Shown here: positions 36,039 through 45,541 of the stretch, in pieces | Layout of the letters: each line of letters opens with the position of its first letter | How positions within the stretch are numbered: position 1 is the stretch's first letter | Assembly (NCBI GenBank): GCA_017633985.1 | Contig: JAGBOF010000029.1 | Span: 22,200 to 86,199, forward strand | Source: Bacteroidales bacterium | GTDB taxonomy: Bacteria; Bacteroidota; Bacteroidia; Bacteroidales; P3 | DNA: 64,000 nucleotides | Direction of reading: 5' to 3' | Translations under genes and position numbers: made by a program | The notes under the pieces: generated by a model | The model's database searches: none | The model's input: the letters and a program-made list of their open reading frames with translations, nothing else | What the model was told of the DNA's origin: nothing

Positions 36039-37079
36039 ATGAAAAAACGTATCGGTTTTATAGATGCGATGAGAGGAATGACCATGTTTTTGGTGGTAGT
36101 TGCCCATGTTATGACATTCGGATTGGGAATAAATGCCGAGAAATCGGTTTTGGGCAGTATTCTTATCACTTTCCGTATGCCTGTTTTCTTCCTTATAAGC
36201 GGTTTTGTGGCATATAAGCCGCTTGAAAAATACACCTCATCTTTTTATTTAACCACTCTTTGGAAGAAAATACTTATATTGCTGTTACCGACAGCTGTCT
36301 TTTTCTTTTTGCTCTACTTCCTGCGGGGCCATAATCCGATAACAGAGTTTCTTTCAGGCGGATTTGTCGAATATTGGTTCATGATGGTTTTGCTGGAAAT
36401 CTTTTTAATATACCTAACAGTTAATTTCCTTTGCAAAACTCTGCATTTAAACGAAAAATACGTCGATATTGTTTTAATAATTTTAGTTTGCACGGCATGG
36501 TATCTGTATTTCAATAAATACTTTTATATAAATACAGGAATAAGACGCATTTTCTCGGTCGGCAAACTCATTAATTATTTCCAGTTTTTCGTTCTCGGCA
36601 CATTTTTCCGCAAATATTGGACACAGGTTTATGATTTCCTTAAAAAAGACAGCGTAAAAACTTTGGCAATCGTACTGTTTGCTGCAGTGATGATCATTAT
36701 CAGAACCGTAAAATGGACAAATGCCAATATATTATGGTATAAAATTCTGCACGATGAAGCAGTCAGATATTTGGGACTGGCAGTCTTTTTCATATTATTT
36801 ATGAATGCCGAAGCGTATTTCGATACCGACAAGAGATTTTCACGTCTTTTGAAATTTATAGGCGAAAGAACGATGGATATTTACCTTATACATTATTTCT
36901 TTTTGCCTGACATCAAGTTTTTGCATGATATCTTTGCCGCAAATGGCAATATTGCTTTGGAGATTGCGGTTGTTACGCTTATGTCCTCGCTTATCATTGC
37001 CGTAAGTTTGGGTGTAAGTTATATTTTACGGCAAAGCAATTTCATGGGACATTATCTTTTCGGGGCAAAACGTAATTAG
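36039..37079 (+). CDS. Acyltransferase-3 family membrane protein
   Basis: 346-aa polytopic inner-membrane protein of the acyltransferase 3 (OafA/NodX/WecH) family, which O-acylates surface sugars or peptidoglycan. Start ATG 36039; a TTG at 36015 is weaker. MRGMTMFLVVVAHVMTFG carries the catalytic-type His of membrane segment 1, and FRMPVFFLISGFVAYKPL the conserved Arg/Pro loop; about ten hydrophobic segments. The substrate is unknown; surface polysaccharide is a guess from the family. A thioesterase gene starts 23 nt after the stop. Confidence 0.83.
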   Translation: MKKRIGFIDAMRGMTMFLVVVAHVMTFGLGINAEKSVLGSILITFRMPVFFLISGFVAYKPLEKYTSSFYLTTLWKKILILLLPTAVFFFLLYFLRGHNPITEFLSGGFVEYWFMMVLLEIFLIYLTVNFLCKTLHLNEKYVDIVLIILVCTAWYLYFNKYFYINTGIRRIFSVGKLINYFQFFVLGTFFRKYWTQVYDFLKKDSVKTLAIVLFAAVMIIIRTVKWTNANILWYKILHDEAVRYLGLAVFFILFMNAEAYFDTDKRFSRLLKFIGERTMDIYLIHYFFLPDIKFLHDIFAANGNIALEIAVVTLMSSLIIAVSLGVSYILRQSNFMGHYLFGAKRN

Positions 37080-37102
37080 AACAGAATAAAAACAATAAAC
37101 AC

Positions 37103-37567
37103 ATGAAAACTTATTCATTCGATTTTCCTTATAGAATAAAATATTATGAGACTGACAAGATGGGATACGTTCATAACAGCAATTATTTCCGTCTTTTCGA
37201 AACAGGCAGGGAAGAAACCATGCGTCATTGCGGTCTTTCCTATGATGACATAGAAAAAATGGGCGTAATGATGCCTTTGATTGAACAGTTTGCACATTAT
37301 CACGTCCCTGCACACTATGACGATAACGTAATAATCCGCACAACAGTGATGGGAATGCCGCAGGCAAAGATACATTTCCATTACGAAGTATTTTCTGTTC
37401 AGGATGGCAAGAAAGTTCTGCACTGTGAAGGCTGGAACAAACTTTGTTTTGTAGACGAAAAGACAAGGAAACCGCAAAGATGCCCGAAATTCTTAACAGA
37501 AATTTTGGAAAAAGTCTTAACTGAAGAACAAGCAATTACAAGTTGTCAAAATAAAACGGCGTTTTAA
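37103..37567 (+). CDS. 4-hydroxybenzoyl-CoA-type (hotdog) acyl-CoA thioesterase
   Basis: 154-aa hotdog-fold thioesterase: KYYETDKMGYVHNSNYFRLF holds the family's Asp (D of ETD) and VHNSNY motif, followed by the long central helix with E of GREETMR. Family members hydrolyse acyl-CoA (YbgC/4HBT type). The last residues (NKTAF) and the stop codon come from a 21-bp repeat unit, so the native C-terminus was altered. Possibly co-transcribed with the acyltransferase. Confidence 0.87.
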   Translation: MKTYSFDFPYRIKYYETDKMGYVHNSNYFRLFETGREETMRHCGLSYDDIEKMGVMMPLIEQFAHYHVPAHYDDNVIIRTTVMGMPQAKIHFHYEVFSVQDGKKVLHCEGWNKLCFVDEKTRKPQRCPKFLTEILEKVLTEEQAITSCQNKTAF

Positions 37568-37760
37568 GAAATTTTTATCGCAGATCAGTAAAATAATCAG
37601 CCTGATTAAAAAATTTTTACGCCTTAAAAATTTTGCATGATAACACAGCAGGTAAAAATAAAGAAATTCCGCAGCAATATTGCATAGATTTAAAACGCCG
37701 TTTTGCGGTAAAATCAAATCGGCGTAACGAAGAAAAGGCGTAAAAAATTTTGTCAGAACG
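37553..37760. repeat. 21-bp modular repeat array 10 (two blocks)
   Basis: First block units at 37553, 37574, 37595 and 37616 (cores CGGCG, ATCGCAGATCA, CAGCCTGATTA, CGCCT). A second, looser block starts at 37692 (CGCCG, CGGCG, AGGCG) and runs up to the rpsU promoter. The first unit contains the thioesterase stop codon. Confidence 0.8.
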
Positions 37761-37771
37761 ATAAAAAGGCG

Positions 37772-37780
37772 TAACTTTGC
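37772..37780 (+). promoter_or_regulatory. -7 element for rpsU
   Basis: TAACTTTGC directly after a repeat-like GGCG; 52 nt before the ATG. Confidence 0.65.
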
Positions 37781-37820
37781 ACCCGCATTTAGTAAAATTT
37801 ATTAACAATTAAAAAAGAAA

Positions 37821-38030
37821 GAGGTATTATTTATGATTATTGTTCCGATTAAAGAAGGTGATAACCTTGAAAGAGCACTTAAGAAACTGAAACGTAAATT
37901 CGACAAAACAGGAGTAGTAAGAGAACTGCGTAACCGCAAACAGTTTACAAAGCCTTCGGTTATCGCAAGAGAGAAAAAACTGAAAGCAATCTACGTTCAG
38001 AAATTAAGACAAGCTGAAATGGACAAATAA
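37821..38030 (+). CDS. rpsU: 30S ribosomal protein S21 (CDS 37833-38030, with SD-like site at 37821)
   Basis: 65-aa ribosomal protein bS21, which sits near the 3' end of 16S rRNA. MIIVPIKEGDNLERALKKLK and RNRKQFTKPSVIAREK are diagnostic. The coding part starts at 37833. An AGAGGT sequence (37820-37825) lies 8 nt before the ATG. In Flavobacteria bS21 helps hide the anti-Shine-Dalgarno and its own gene carries a Shine-Dalgarno for autoregulation; this leader is consistent with that model. Ends with an intrinsic terminator at 38091-38128. Confidence 0.95.
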   Translation, partial: EVLFMIIVPIKEGDNLERALKKLKRKFDKTGVVRELRNRKQFTKPSVIAREKKLKAIYVQKLRQAEMDK

Positions 38031-38090
38031 TCAGTTTTGTGTAGGATGCAGTACAGGCTTTTAGCAAAATACTGCCGCTTATATGAAGAA

Positions 38091-38128
38091 AAAGATTTAC
38101 AGATTGAAAATTTGTAAATCTTTTTTGT
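38091..38128 (+). terminator. Intrinsic terminator after rpsU
   Basis: AAAGATTTACA (38091-38101) pairs with TGTAAATCTTT (38113-38123), followed by a T run. Confidence 0.8.
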
Positions 38129-38148
38129 TGTTTAAGCGAATTTTTTGC

Positions 38149-38157
38149 TAATTTTGC
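38149..38157 (+). promoter_or_regulatory. -7 element for the Xer gene, leaderless
   Basis: TAATTTTGC ends 4 nt before the GTG at 38162, so the transcript should start at or within a base or two of the start codon. Confidence 0.6.
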
Positions 38158-38161
38158 TGAC

Positions 38162-39058
38162 GTGAAAACAGAAGAATTTTTAAAATATCTGAAACTGCAC
38201 CGCAATTATTCCGATTTAACCGTACAGTCATACGAATCCGATTTACGGCAATTCGAAGAATTTTTATTCAAAGACGATAACAGACCTTTGGAAAGGGATG
38301 ACGACTCACTTATAAGCGTCAATGCCGTCAGAAGTTGGATTATGACTATGACGGAAAACGGCATCACTTCCAGAAGTATCAACAGAAAAATATCGGCGCT
38401 GAAATCCTATTTCAAATGGGTGCAACAAAATGACACGGAATTCAAAAACCCTATGCTGAAAATCATTCCGCCGAAAATGAGCAAACGTAAACTTTCCGCG
38501 TTATCCAAAGATGATATTACAGGTTTGCTTTCCGCCCGTCCCGACGGCAGTGATTTTGATGCCTTCCGCAATTTTCTTATAACGGAAATACTCTACGCCA
38601 CGGGAATAAGGCAAGCGGAATTATTGGCAATAGAAGAAAAAGACATTTCTTTTGAAAACAAGCAATTAAGAATACTTGGTAAGGGCAACAAAGAGCGGAT
38701 TATTCCGATAGATTCGAAATTAATTACCGATATTATAAAATATATTGACTTAAAACACCGTTATAATATTAGCGAAAGCAAACTTATGGTCAACAAAGAC
38801 GGAAAACCTTTAAGTAAATATCAGCTTTACGCTTTAGTTCATAAACTTTTGGAAAATATAAACGTATCCGAACGTTCTGCACACATATTCCGCCACACTT
38901 GTGCTACACATTTGGTAAACGAAGGGGCGGATATAGTGAACGTAAAGAATCTTTTGGGGCACAGTTCGCTTAAAGCGACGGAGGTTTATACGCATACGAC
39001 GGTTGAACAGTTGAAAAAAGAATATAAACGCTCGTTTGAGCAAAACTTTAATAACTAA
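38162..39058 (+). CDS. xerD: Tyrosine recombinase XerC/D family
   Basis: 298-aa site-specific recombinase of the size and layout of the chromosome-dimer resolvases. N-terminal SAM-like domain 1-85 (KLHRNYSDLTVQSYESDL); catalytic Arg in ATGIRQAELLAI (near 147), Lys in GKGNKER, HxxR in HIFRHTCATHLV (about 241-252), His in LLGHSS, and the nucleophile Tyr in TEVYTHTT (near 278). GTG start, directly behind the -7 box. The location between rpsU and hpf is housekeeping, and no mobile element is visible, so a Xer role is more likely than an integrase. Whether C or D cannot be decided. Confidence 0.88.
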   Translation: MKTEEFLKYLKLHRNYSDLTVQSYESDLRQFEEFLFKDDNRPLERDDDSLISVNAVRSWIMTMTENGITSRSINRKISALKSYFKWVQQNDTEFKNPMLKIIPPKMSKRKLSALSKDDITGLLSARPDGSDFDAFRNFLITEILYATGIRQAELLAIEEKDISFENKQLRILGKGNKERIIPIDSKLITDIIKYIDLKHRYNISESKLMVNKDGKPLSKYQLYALVHKLLENINVSERSAHIFRHTCATHLVNEGADIVNVKNLLGHSSLKATEVYTHTTVEQLKKEYKRSFEQNFNN

Positions 39059-39077
39059 AATTAAGGAGGAAAATATT

Positions 39078-39365
39078 ATGGACGTAAAAATTAATGCGGT
39101 CAAATTCAAAGCAGATGAGAAATTAACGGATTTCATAACGGAAAAGGTTTCCAAATTGGAACGTCATGCTTCGGGATTGCTCGGTGCCGAAGTTACATTG
39201 AGCCTGGATAAACCCGAAAGTGATAACAACAAAATAGCCGATATACGTTTGGTCGTAAGGGGTAACGATTTGTATGCCTCCAAACGTGCAGGAAGTTTCG
39301 AAGAAGCGGTAATGCTTGTAATCGATGCGTTAAAACCGCAGGTTGAAAAGTTCAAAGACAAATAA
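39078..39365 (+). CDS. hpf: Short-form ribosome hibernation promoting factor (HPF/RaiA)
   Basis: 95-aa cytoplasmic protein of the HPF/YfiA family, which binds the 30S decoding region in stationary phase. MDVKINAVKFKADEKLTDFI, KLERHASGLLGAEVTL and ADIRLVVRGNDLYASKRAGS match. The start is the ATG at 39078, 8 nt after a perfect AAGGAGGA (39063-39070); an upstream in-frame ATG-like start at 39036 lies inside xerD. The strong Shine-Dalgarno is unusual in this genome. Likely co-transcribed with xerD (19-nt gap), terminated at 39402-39437. Confidence 0.93.
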   Translation: MDVKINAVKFKADEKLTDFITEKVSKLERHASGLLGAEVTLSLDKPESDNNKIADIRLVVRGNDLYASKRAGSFEEAVMLVIDALKPQVEKFKDK

Positions 39366-39401
39366 TTCACGGCAAAAAAATCAGACAATATCTGAAAACA
39401 C

Positions 39402-39437
39402 AATCCGCAGACAACAACTAACGTCTGCGGATTTTTA
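39402..39437 (+). terminator. Intrinsic terminator after hpf
   Basis: AATCCGCAGAC (39402-39412) pairs with GTCTGCGGATT (39423-39433), then T run. Confidence 0.8.
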
Positions 39438-39596
39438 TTATCTTAACATTAAAAATCATAAACAAATTTCAAATACAAACCCACTTTTTATAACCCTGTT
39501 TTCCGAAATAACACCACCATTTTTACGTTCTTTTAGACCTCATTTTTCACTTATAGAAAGATATTGTGTATCAATGCATAAGCATAAGGCAAAAAT

Positions 39597-39680
39597 AATA
39601 CGCCGTAAAAATTTATTAAAACGCCTGATTATTTTACTAATCAGGCGTTTTATTTTACTCAAACGACGTCTTATTTTTTA
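39597..39680. repeat. 21-bp modular repeat array 11 (4 units)
   Basis: Units at 39597, 39618, 39639 and 39660. Units 2 and 3 form a 14-bp perfect inverted repeat AAAACGCCTGATTA / TAATCAGGCGTTTT. The last unit overlaps the final codons of the FN3 gene. Confidence 0.88.
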
Positions 39681-42586
39681 ATAAAGCGTTTTGTGATTTT
39701 TCTGTTGTCAATAATGCCGCTTAAGAAATAAGTTCCCGCAGGCAAACCGTCTATATTGATTTGTTCAGGAAGCTGTTCCCATCTTTGCAGAACCTTGCCC
39801 TCAAAAGACATCAGCACGGCATTTTTAATATATGCTCCGTGAGCGTCAGTATTTATGACATTATCGGCAGGATTAGGGTATATTGTCAATATATAACCCT
39901 CTTCAGAAGATATTTCTTCCAATCCGCTCGGTCGCACCGTGACTGTATCTGTTTTTGTAAAGTCGGACGTATCGCCTGGGCTACATATCGCCCTTACCTT
40001 TATCTCATAACGGTCGTTATCCGAGAGATTACGTATGGTGAAAACAGGGTTTATAGTTACAATACGCTGCTGCCAATCCACTGCCAAGACTTCTTTGTAC
40101 CACACTTCCCACACATTTATATACGAAGGGGATTCCCATGTCGCCATTATGGTTTCTTCGCTCTTGGTTTGATACCAAAAGGCAGTAAAATTATCGGGTA
40201 CGCTGCATTGGGTGACATCCTCACCGAATGTTGTGAACTCCGCACGTGCCGAATCGAAACTTACGTTGCCCGAACAAATGCTTCGAACCGTTATTTTGTA
40301 GGTTGAAGCCGTATCAAGCGATGAAAACGTGCAATGATTGGTTGATACATTCATATAAGTAATCAAGTTCCAGTCCTTATCATATAAAGAAGCCAACCAC
40401 GACTCCGCCATATCCTCGTCAGTCCACGACAAGGTAATATAATTGTAACTAATCTCATCAAATTCCACTGTACGCGGAGCGCGGCATGTAGATTTAATCG
40501 TAAAATTCTTTATATGGCATTGATCTTCTTTGCCTTCGAATGTAACAAAGACAAGTTTTATTTTTACGTTATCCTCCATCACGTAATCCGAAAGGACTAT
40601 TCGCTTCGTTGCAAAGTCGGTTTGAGTTCCCGAAGCAGGGATATTCTGCAATTGGGCGTATGTCATACCTCCGTTTCTTGATGCATAAACTATTACGGAC
40701 GATGTCGAATATATATCAAAGGTCAATTCCGCCGCTTCAATATCGGTAAAATCCAACACAGGTGATATTACCTCCGATTCTCCTACGGAAAAACAAAACG
40801 GAACAGATTCAATACCTTCTTGGGAAGAAAAAACAATATCATCATCAGCCGAATACGGAAAATCTTTTACGGAAGAACAACCCGTAATAAATCTTACCGT
40901 GTCGGTGAATGCACTTGAATCGTCATAGAAATTGATGCATTTTACTTTGAAAAGGTATTCGGTATTTTGTTTAAGGCCTTTCAATGTGCATGAATTGACG
41001 TAACTGATTATTTGGTTCCAATCGGAATTATCCGTATTCTCCTTATAGTTTACGCAATAGGATTTAACATCATTTACTTCGTCCCATGTAAACGATGCCA
41101 AGGTGTCTTTGACAGTATATTTCAGCGTATTGATATCCACAGGCAACACATTAAGCGGCGTATAAAAGGTATCAGGCTGCGAAAACACGCTGTTACCCTC
41201 TTCACAATTAGCCTGTAAACGGTAGACATATACGGAATTTTCTTCCAATGAGTCAAGGAAATAATTATTTGTTATTCCGTTGATTTGAGTCCATAAGGTA
41301 TCGGATATTTTTCTGTATTCAAGCGTATAAACCGTATGGTTGTCCGTAGCATTCCACGACAGCATTGCGCTGTTATGGGTTATATAATCGGCTTTCAGAT
41401 TGTTTGGTGCGGCACAATAACGCGCTGCTATATATATATTGTCTATTTCCACCGATAAATTGTCCTGACAACTGTCCGTATTCCTCCAAACGAATAACAG
41501 TCTGCGGGGTGAACCTGCATATTCGGAAGACAGTTCAATGTGTTCGTCTTTCCACTCCCCTTCCGTGTTATTGTAAACAGTTTTTCCTATTTGCGATATT
41601 CCGTCAGGCAGCGTGTCAAGTCCCAATACCGCCGAATTACTTACTATATATAACTTAACGCCGTCATTTTCCGAAGCTATATTGCCGCGGTATGAAAAAT
41701 CAATATACAATCCTTCAGTATCATCGGGTACAAAGAAGTCCGTATATGCGTAAGACAAAGACGCCGTTTGGTTATTAAACACATTGGTCAGCCCGTTATT
41801 GTTGCTGACATACATACGTGATGTTTTATTTTCTTCATCCGTGTTTTGGTTGTATCCTACCGTCCAAGGATTGAGTGCGGACGATATTAAACCCAATTGC
41901 AGTAAATAATCCTCTGCGTCAAAATCTATACTGACAGGTAAATCCTGCAATGTATCGGAACGCAGAAATTTAGCATATACGTATTTCCAGTTTCCTGCCG
42001 ATGAATTGCAGTGGCTGCGCAGTGCAAATTGGTATATATCTCCCTGAACCAAATCTTCAAATACGTATTCCGTTTCTTTGGTAAAATATCTTCTTCCTCT
42101 GTTGTCGGGATTTGTTCCCGTCTCATCGCAAACAATCTCCCAATAAGACACGTTTTCATTATCAGTCCACTGTACGGTGATATTGTTTCCCGCAGTCGAA
42201 GTAACAAACATCGCCCCTACCTCATCACAGTCAGTAGAATACCCTTCGGTGTAAAACGATGCGGTATTGCTCCATGCGGTTGTGTCATAGGTATAGCTTA
42301 CCGCCCTTACACGCCAAAGATATTGCGTTGCCGATACCAAATCGGTAATAAACACTGTCGTATCTGAAGTTTTCACTTGGGTAATATCATCACTCATTGC
42401 TGCATTATATTCTATGATGTACTGCAAAGTATTGGTATCTTTCTTCCATGACAAATGTGCAGAATATTCATTTATATCCCATGCTTGCAAATCAACCGGC
42501 ACCGATGTTTCTTCCTGTGCATTAAGAATTGATGTAATGAAAATCGATAACAGAAACAATGTTATTTTACCTTTTGTATTTATCAT
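39671..42586 (-). CDS. Secreted fibronectin-III-repeat protein with T9SS sorting domain
   Basis: 971-aa exported protein. Signal peptide 1-23 (ending LNAQ); at least six fibronectin type III repeats marked by the phrase LSWxxxxxxxxYxxEY... and TxYxxxVRAxC, alternating with two jelly-roll-like segments about 220-390 and 580-690 (LYIDFSYRGNIASENDGVKL). The C-terminal type A sorting domain is from about 895 (ILTIYPNPADNVINTD to GTYFLSGIIDNRKITKRFIKK). Such proteins are surface adhesins or carriers; no catalytic domain is seen. Alone, with its own promoter at 42615-42623. Its last codons lie in a 21-bp repeat unit. Confidence 0.87.
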   Translation of the reverse strand: MINTKGKITLFLLSIFITSILNAQEETSVPVDLQAWDINEYSAHLSWKKDTNTLQYIIEYNAAMSDDITQVKTSDTTVFITDLVSATQYLWRVRAVSYTYDTTAWSNTASFYTEGYSTDCDEVGAMFVTSTAGNNITVQWTDNENVSYWEIVCDETGTNPDNRGRRYFTKETEYVFEDLVQGDIYQFALRSHCNSSAGNWKYVYAKFLRSDTLQDLPVSIDFDAEDYLLQLGLISSALNPWTVGYNQNTDEENKTSRMYVSNNNGLTNVFNNQTASLSYAYTDFFVPDDTEGLYIDFSYRGNIASENDGVKLYIVSNSAVLGLDTLPDGISQIGKTVYNNTEGEWKDEHIELSSEYAGSPRRLLFVWRNTDSCQDNLSVEIDNIYIAARYCAAPNNLKADYITHNSAMLSWNATDNHTVYTLEYRKISDTLWTQINGITNNYFLDSLEENSVYVYRLQANCEEGNSVFSQPDTFYTPLNVLPVDINTLKYTVKDTLASFTWDEVNDVKSYCVNYKENTDNSDWNQIISYVNSCTLKGLKQNTEYLFKVKCINFYDDSSAFTDTVRFITGCSSVKDFPYSADDDIVFSSQEGIESVPFCFSVGESEVISPVLDFTDIEAAELTFDIYSTSSVIVYASRNGGMTYAQLQNIPASGTQTDFATKRIVLSDYVMEDNVKIKLVFVTFEGKEDQCHIKNFTIKSTCRAPRTVEFDEISYNYITLSWTDEDMAESWLASLYDKDWNLITYMNVSTNHCTFSSLDTASTYKITVRSICSGNVSFDSARAEFTTFGEDVTQCSVPDNFTAFWYQTKSEETIMATWESPSYINVWEVWYKEVLAVDWQQRIVTINPVFTIRNLSDNDRYEIKVRAICSPGDTSDFTKTDTVTVRPSGLEEISSEEGYILTIYPNPADNVINTDAHGAYIKNAVLMSFEGKVLQRWEQLPEQINIDGLPAGTYFLSGIIDNRKITKRFIKK

Positions 42587-42614
42587 AATTTAAGCCTTTA
42601 TTAGATTTTAACAT

Positions 42615-42623
42615 GCAAATTTA
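42615..42623 (-). promoter_or_regulatory. -7 element for the FN3 protein
   Basis: Reverse strand TAAATTTGC, 28 nt before the ATG at 42586. Confidence 0.6.
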
Positions 42624-42656
42624 TAAAAATTATCGCTAACTGTCACATTTTTTTCG

Positions 42657-42665
42657 TAAATTTGC
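42657..42665 (+). promoter_or_regulatory. -7 element for parE
   Basis: TAAATTTGC, 12 nt before the ATG at 42678; very short leader. Confidence 0.65.
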
Positions 42666-42677
42666 ACCTTAAATATT

Positions 42678-44546
42678 ATGGAAGATATAATAAACAATAC
42701 TGTTAATTACAGTGAAGAAGACATAAAAACGCTTGTCTGGAACGAACACATAAGAAAACGTCCGGGAATGTACATCGGCAAACTCGGTTCGGGAGCATCT
42801 GCAGACGACGGAATATATGTTTTGGTTAAGGAAATACTTGACAACTCCGTAGACGAATTCGCTATGGGGCAGGGAAAGAATATTGAACTTGACATAGAGT
42901 TTGACACAGGCAAAGTGCGTGTTAGGGACTACGGAAGAGGTATTCCTTTGGGCAGACTGATTGATTGTGTTGCCAAAATGAATACGGGCGGTAAGATAGA
43001 TTCGCAGGCTTTCAAGAAATCCGTAGGAATGAACGGCGTAGGCTCAAAAGCCGTAAATGCAATGAGCAGTTATTTCTTCGTACAATCATTCCGTGACGGC
43101 CAGACAAAGAAAGCCGAATTCTCCAAAGGTGAACTTATCAAAGAATATAAAACAGAACAAAGCACAGAACCTTCCGGCACTCTTATTGAATTCATTCCCG
43201 ACAGGGAAATATTCGAAAATTACTCCTTTATTAATGAATATATCGTTAAGATGGTGAAAAACTACACTTATCTTAACAAAGGTCTTACCATCACTTACAA
43301 CAAACAGAAATTCCGCTCAACCGGAGGTCTTTTGGATCTGCTGAACGACAATATGTCCTCGCAGGAAGAAGCCCTTTATCCTGTCATTCACTTAAAACAA
43401 GACGATTTTGAGTTCGCTTTCACTCATTCCGATAAGGTTTTGACCGAAGAACATTACGCTTTTGTAAACGGGCAGCACACGACACAGGGCGGAACCCACT
43501 TGGCGGCGTTCCGCGAAGCCATTGTAAGGGTTTTCAAAGATTATTTCAAAAAAGATTACGAACCTTCGGACATAAGAAGCGGATTGATTGCCGCAATAAG
43601 CCTTAAGATAATCGATCCCGTATTCGAATCACAGACAAAAACCAAGCTTGGAAGCGTGGATTATGATAAGGATAAAGGAATTACAGTAAGAAATTATATA
43701 AACGATATTGTCAAAAAAACGCTCGATCCTTATTTATATATGCACAGTGACGTTGCCAATGCAATTCTTGAAAAGATTGTCCGCAACGAAAAGGACCGTA
43801 AAGGCATGCAGAACTATAAGAAGCTGGCAAAAGAAAGCGCAAAGAAAACTTCTTTGGTTAACAGAAAACTGCGTGACTGCCGCGTGCATTACAACAGTAA
43901 GGATGAAAGAAGGTTGGAGACTACTTTGTTTATTACCGAGGGTGATTCGGCTTCGGGAAGTATTACCAAATCAAGGGATCCTAATGTTCAGGCAGTTTTT
44001 TCTTTACGCGGTAAGCCTTACAACTCTTACGGCGAAACCAAAGAAATCGTTTACAAGAATGAAGAATTCAATTTGCTTCATGCGGCATTGAATATTGACG
44101 AGGATATGGACAATCTGCGCTATAATAATATTGTTATAGCAACCGATGCCGACGTTGACGGAATGCATATACGCATGTTGCTAATGACTTTCTTCTTGCA
44201 GTATTTTCCTGAACTTGTAAGGCAGGGACATATCTATATTTTGCAAACACCTTTATTCCGCGTAAGAAACAAAAAACAGACTTTCTACTGTTACAGCGAA
44301 GAAGAAAAACAAAATGCAATCAAGAAACTGAAAACAGGTGTGGAAATCACGCGTTTCAAAGGTCTTGGAGAGATTTCGCCCGATGAGTTCTCGCATTTTA
44401 TAGGCAAAGACATCAGACTTGATCCCGTATTGCTTAACCACGACAGCCAAACGCCTGAAGTTTTGCGCTTCTTTATGGGAAAGAATACGCCTGAAAGACA
44501 GAACTACATTATAGACAATCTGCGCTATGAAACAATTGAAGAATAA
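42678..44546 (+). CDS. parE: DNA topoisomerase IV subunit B (type IIA ATPase subunit)
   Basis: ATPase subunit of a type IIA topoisomerase. 622 aa, the short form typical of Bacteroidetes ParE; GyrB of the same group is longer with an insert. GHKL motifs: [21 protein letters not shown] and [38 protein letters not shown] and [18 protein letters not shown]-terminal [13 protein letters not shown]. No parC follows; instead an exported protein does. A GyrB identity is the alternative but length argues against it. Confidence 0.9.
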   Translation: MEDIINNTVNYSEEDIKTLVWNEHIRKRPGMYIGKLGSGASADDGIYVLVKEILDNSVDEFAMGQGKNIELDIEFDTGKVRVRDYGRGIPLGRLIDCVAKMNTGGKIDSQAFKKSVGMNGVGSKAVNAMSSYFFVQSFRDGQTKKAEFSKGELIKEYKTEQSTEPSGTLIEFIPDREIFENYSFINEYIVKMVKNYTYLNKGLTITYNKQKFRSTGGLLDLLNDNMSSQEEALYPVIHLKQDDFEFAFTHSDKVLTEEHYAFVNGQHTTQGGTHLAAFREAIVRVFKDYFKKDYEPSDIRSGLIAAISLKIIDPVFESQTKTKLGSVDYDKDKGITVRNYINDIVKKTLDPYLYMHSDVANAILEKIVRNEKDRKGMQNYKKLAKESAKKTSLVNRKLRDCRVHYNSKDERRLETTLFITEGDSASGSITKSRDPNVQAVFSLRGKPYNSYGETKEIVYKNEEFNLLHAALNIDEDMDNLRYNNIVIATDADVDGMHIRMLLMTFFLQYFPELVRQGHIYILQTPLFRVRNKKQTFYCYSEEEKQNAIKKLKTGVEITRFKGLGEISPDEFSHFIGKDIRLDPVLLNHDSQTPEVLRFFMGKNTPERQNYIIDNLRYETIEE

Positions 44547-44593
44547 GCAAATGAATTTCTGAACGATAATAACTTAAAACAACCGTTATAAAG

Positions 44594-45304
44594 ATGAATA
44601 TTAAAAAGACCGAAAGAATTGTGATTGCAGGTATTGCAGCGGTGGTTTTCGCATTGCTCCCGCTTACAAACCTGAATGCACAGCAGGACGATGAAAATGC
44701 AAACGTCAGTGAATTGAAACCTTGGCGTGACGTGATAATGACCAATCTTACACCTTCGGAATGGAGATGGAATAAAAACAATTCCACGCGTTTTACCATA
44801 AGAGGGGATTTTGACGGCGACGGTTTCGAAGAAAATCTTTATGAGACCGCAACCCAAATTTTTTCTGATAATGATGAGCTGACTCCGTTGCAGCTTGACG
44901 GCGATTTGGGTGTATATTTTTTGGTTAACGAAGGTGATTTGGACGGTGACGGCGGTGATGAAATCTCGCTTATGACCGTTTACCGCGACTATACCAACAT
45001 TAACTACTTCCGCATATTTTCTTATACGGGCAATAAATGGAAAGAAATCTTCTGTACCAAGGTTCACGAATGGGATTGTCCTAACTACAACCCTACAAAG
45101 CCTGAAGAAATGTTTGTCCATACGTGGAAAAAGAAAAACAAATTTGATAAAAACCGCGTCGTGTTGAAACATTCGGACGGTGTCGTTGATATGATTTCCC
45201 TGCATCCTAACGGCCGTTATGCAATCGAAAAAATCAAAATCGTAAACAAAAGAGCGGCAAAACGTGAGTGGGGAACAATCATTGAGCCACGCACTGATTT
45301 ATAA
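44594..45304 (+). CDS. Uncharacterised exported protein with EF-hand/FG-GAP-like DxDGDG loops
   Basis: 236-aa protein with a signal peptide (about 1-30, ending LNAQ). It carries calcium-loop motifs DFDGDGFEEN (near 80) and DLDGDGGDE (near 118), as in FG-GAP/VCBS-type beta-propeller blades. No sorting domain. It follows parE by 47 nt. Function unknown; periplasmic or outer-membrane location is inferred from the signal peptide. Confidence 0.72.
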   Translation: MNIKKTERIVIAGIAAVVFALLPLTNLNAQQDDENANVSELKPWRDVIMTNLTPSEWRWNKNNSTRFTIRGDFDGDGFEENLYETATQIFSDNDELTPLQLDGDLGVYFLVNEGDLDGDGGDEISLMTVYRDYTNINYFRIFSYTGNKWKEIFCTKVHEWDCPNYNPTKPEEMFVHTWKKKNKFDKNRVVLKHSDGVVDMISLHPNGRYAIEKIKIVNKRAAKREWGTIIEPRTDL

Positions 45305-45325
45305 CAAATTACACATACGTAAAAT

Positions 45326-45409
45326 AAAACGCCGTTTCAGAAAATTTTTAAGGCGTTTTAATAAAATAATACGGCGTTTTAATTTCGTAAAACGCCGTGT
45401 TATTTTTAC
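45326..45409. repeat. 21-bp modular repeat array 12 (4 units)
   Basis: Units at 45326, 45347, 45368 and 45389; cores CGCCG, AGGCG, CGGCG and CGCCG, so the array is symmetric. Degenerate traces continue to about 45450. Confidence 0.88.
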
Positions 45410-45541
45410 GCGATGTGTCAATAAAAATTTAAGGCGGTTATACGGCAGTTTGCAACATCCGATTTTTGACTAAAAACGCTGCAACAATGCCGCAAAATAA
45501 AACTTTTCTTTCTTTTCTTTTGACAGTAAAGGAATAAGTCG

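Noticed and set aside
38162..39058. Integrase of a mobile element
   Set aside because: The recombinase lies among housekeeping genes (rpsU, hpf), has Xer length, and no att repeats or mobility genes are nearby.
45264..45473. Open frame with RRF-rich heptads
   Set aside because: It is the 21-bp array 12 read in frame; no start context, no homology. Similar artefact frames occur at 39343-39681 and 63328-63552.
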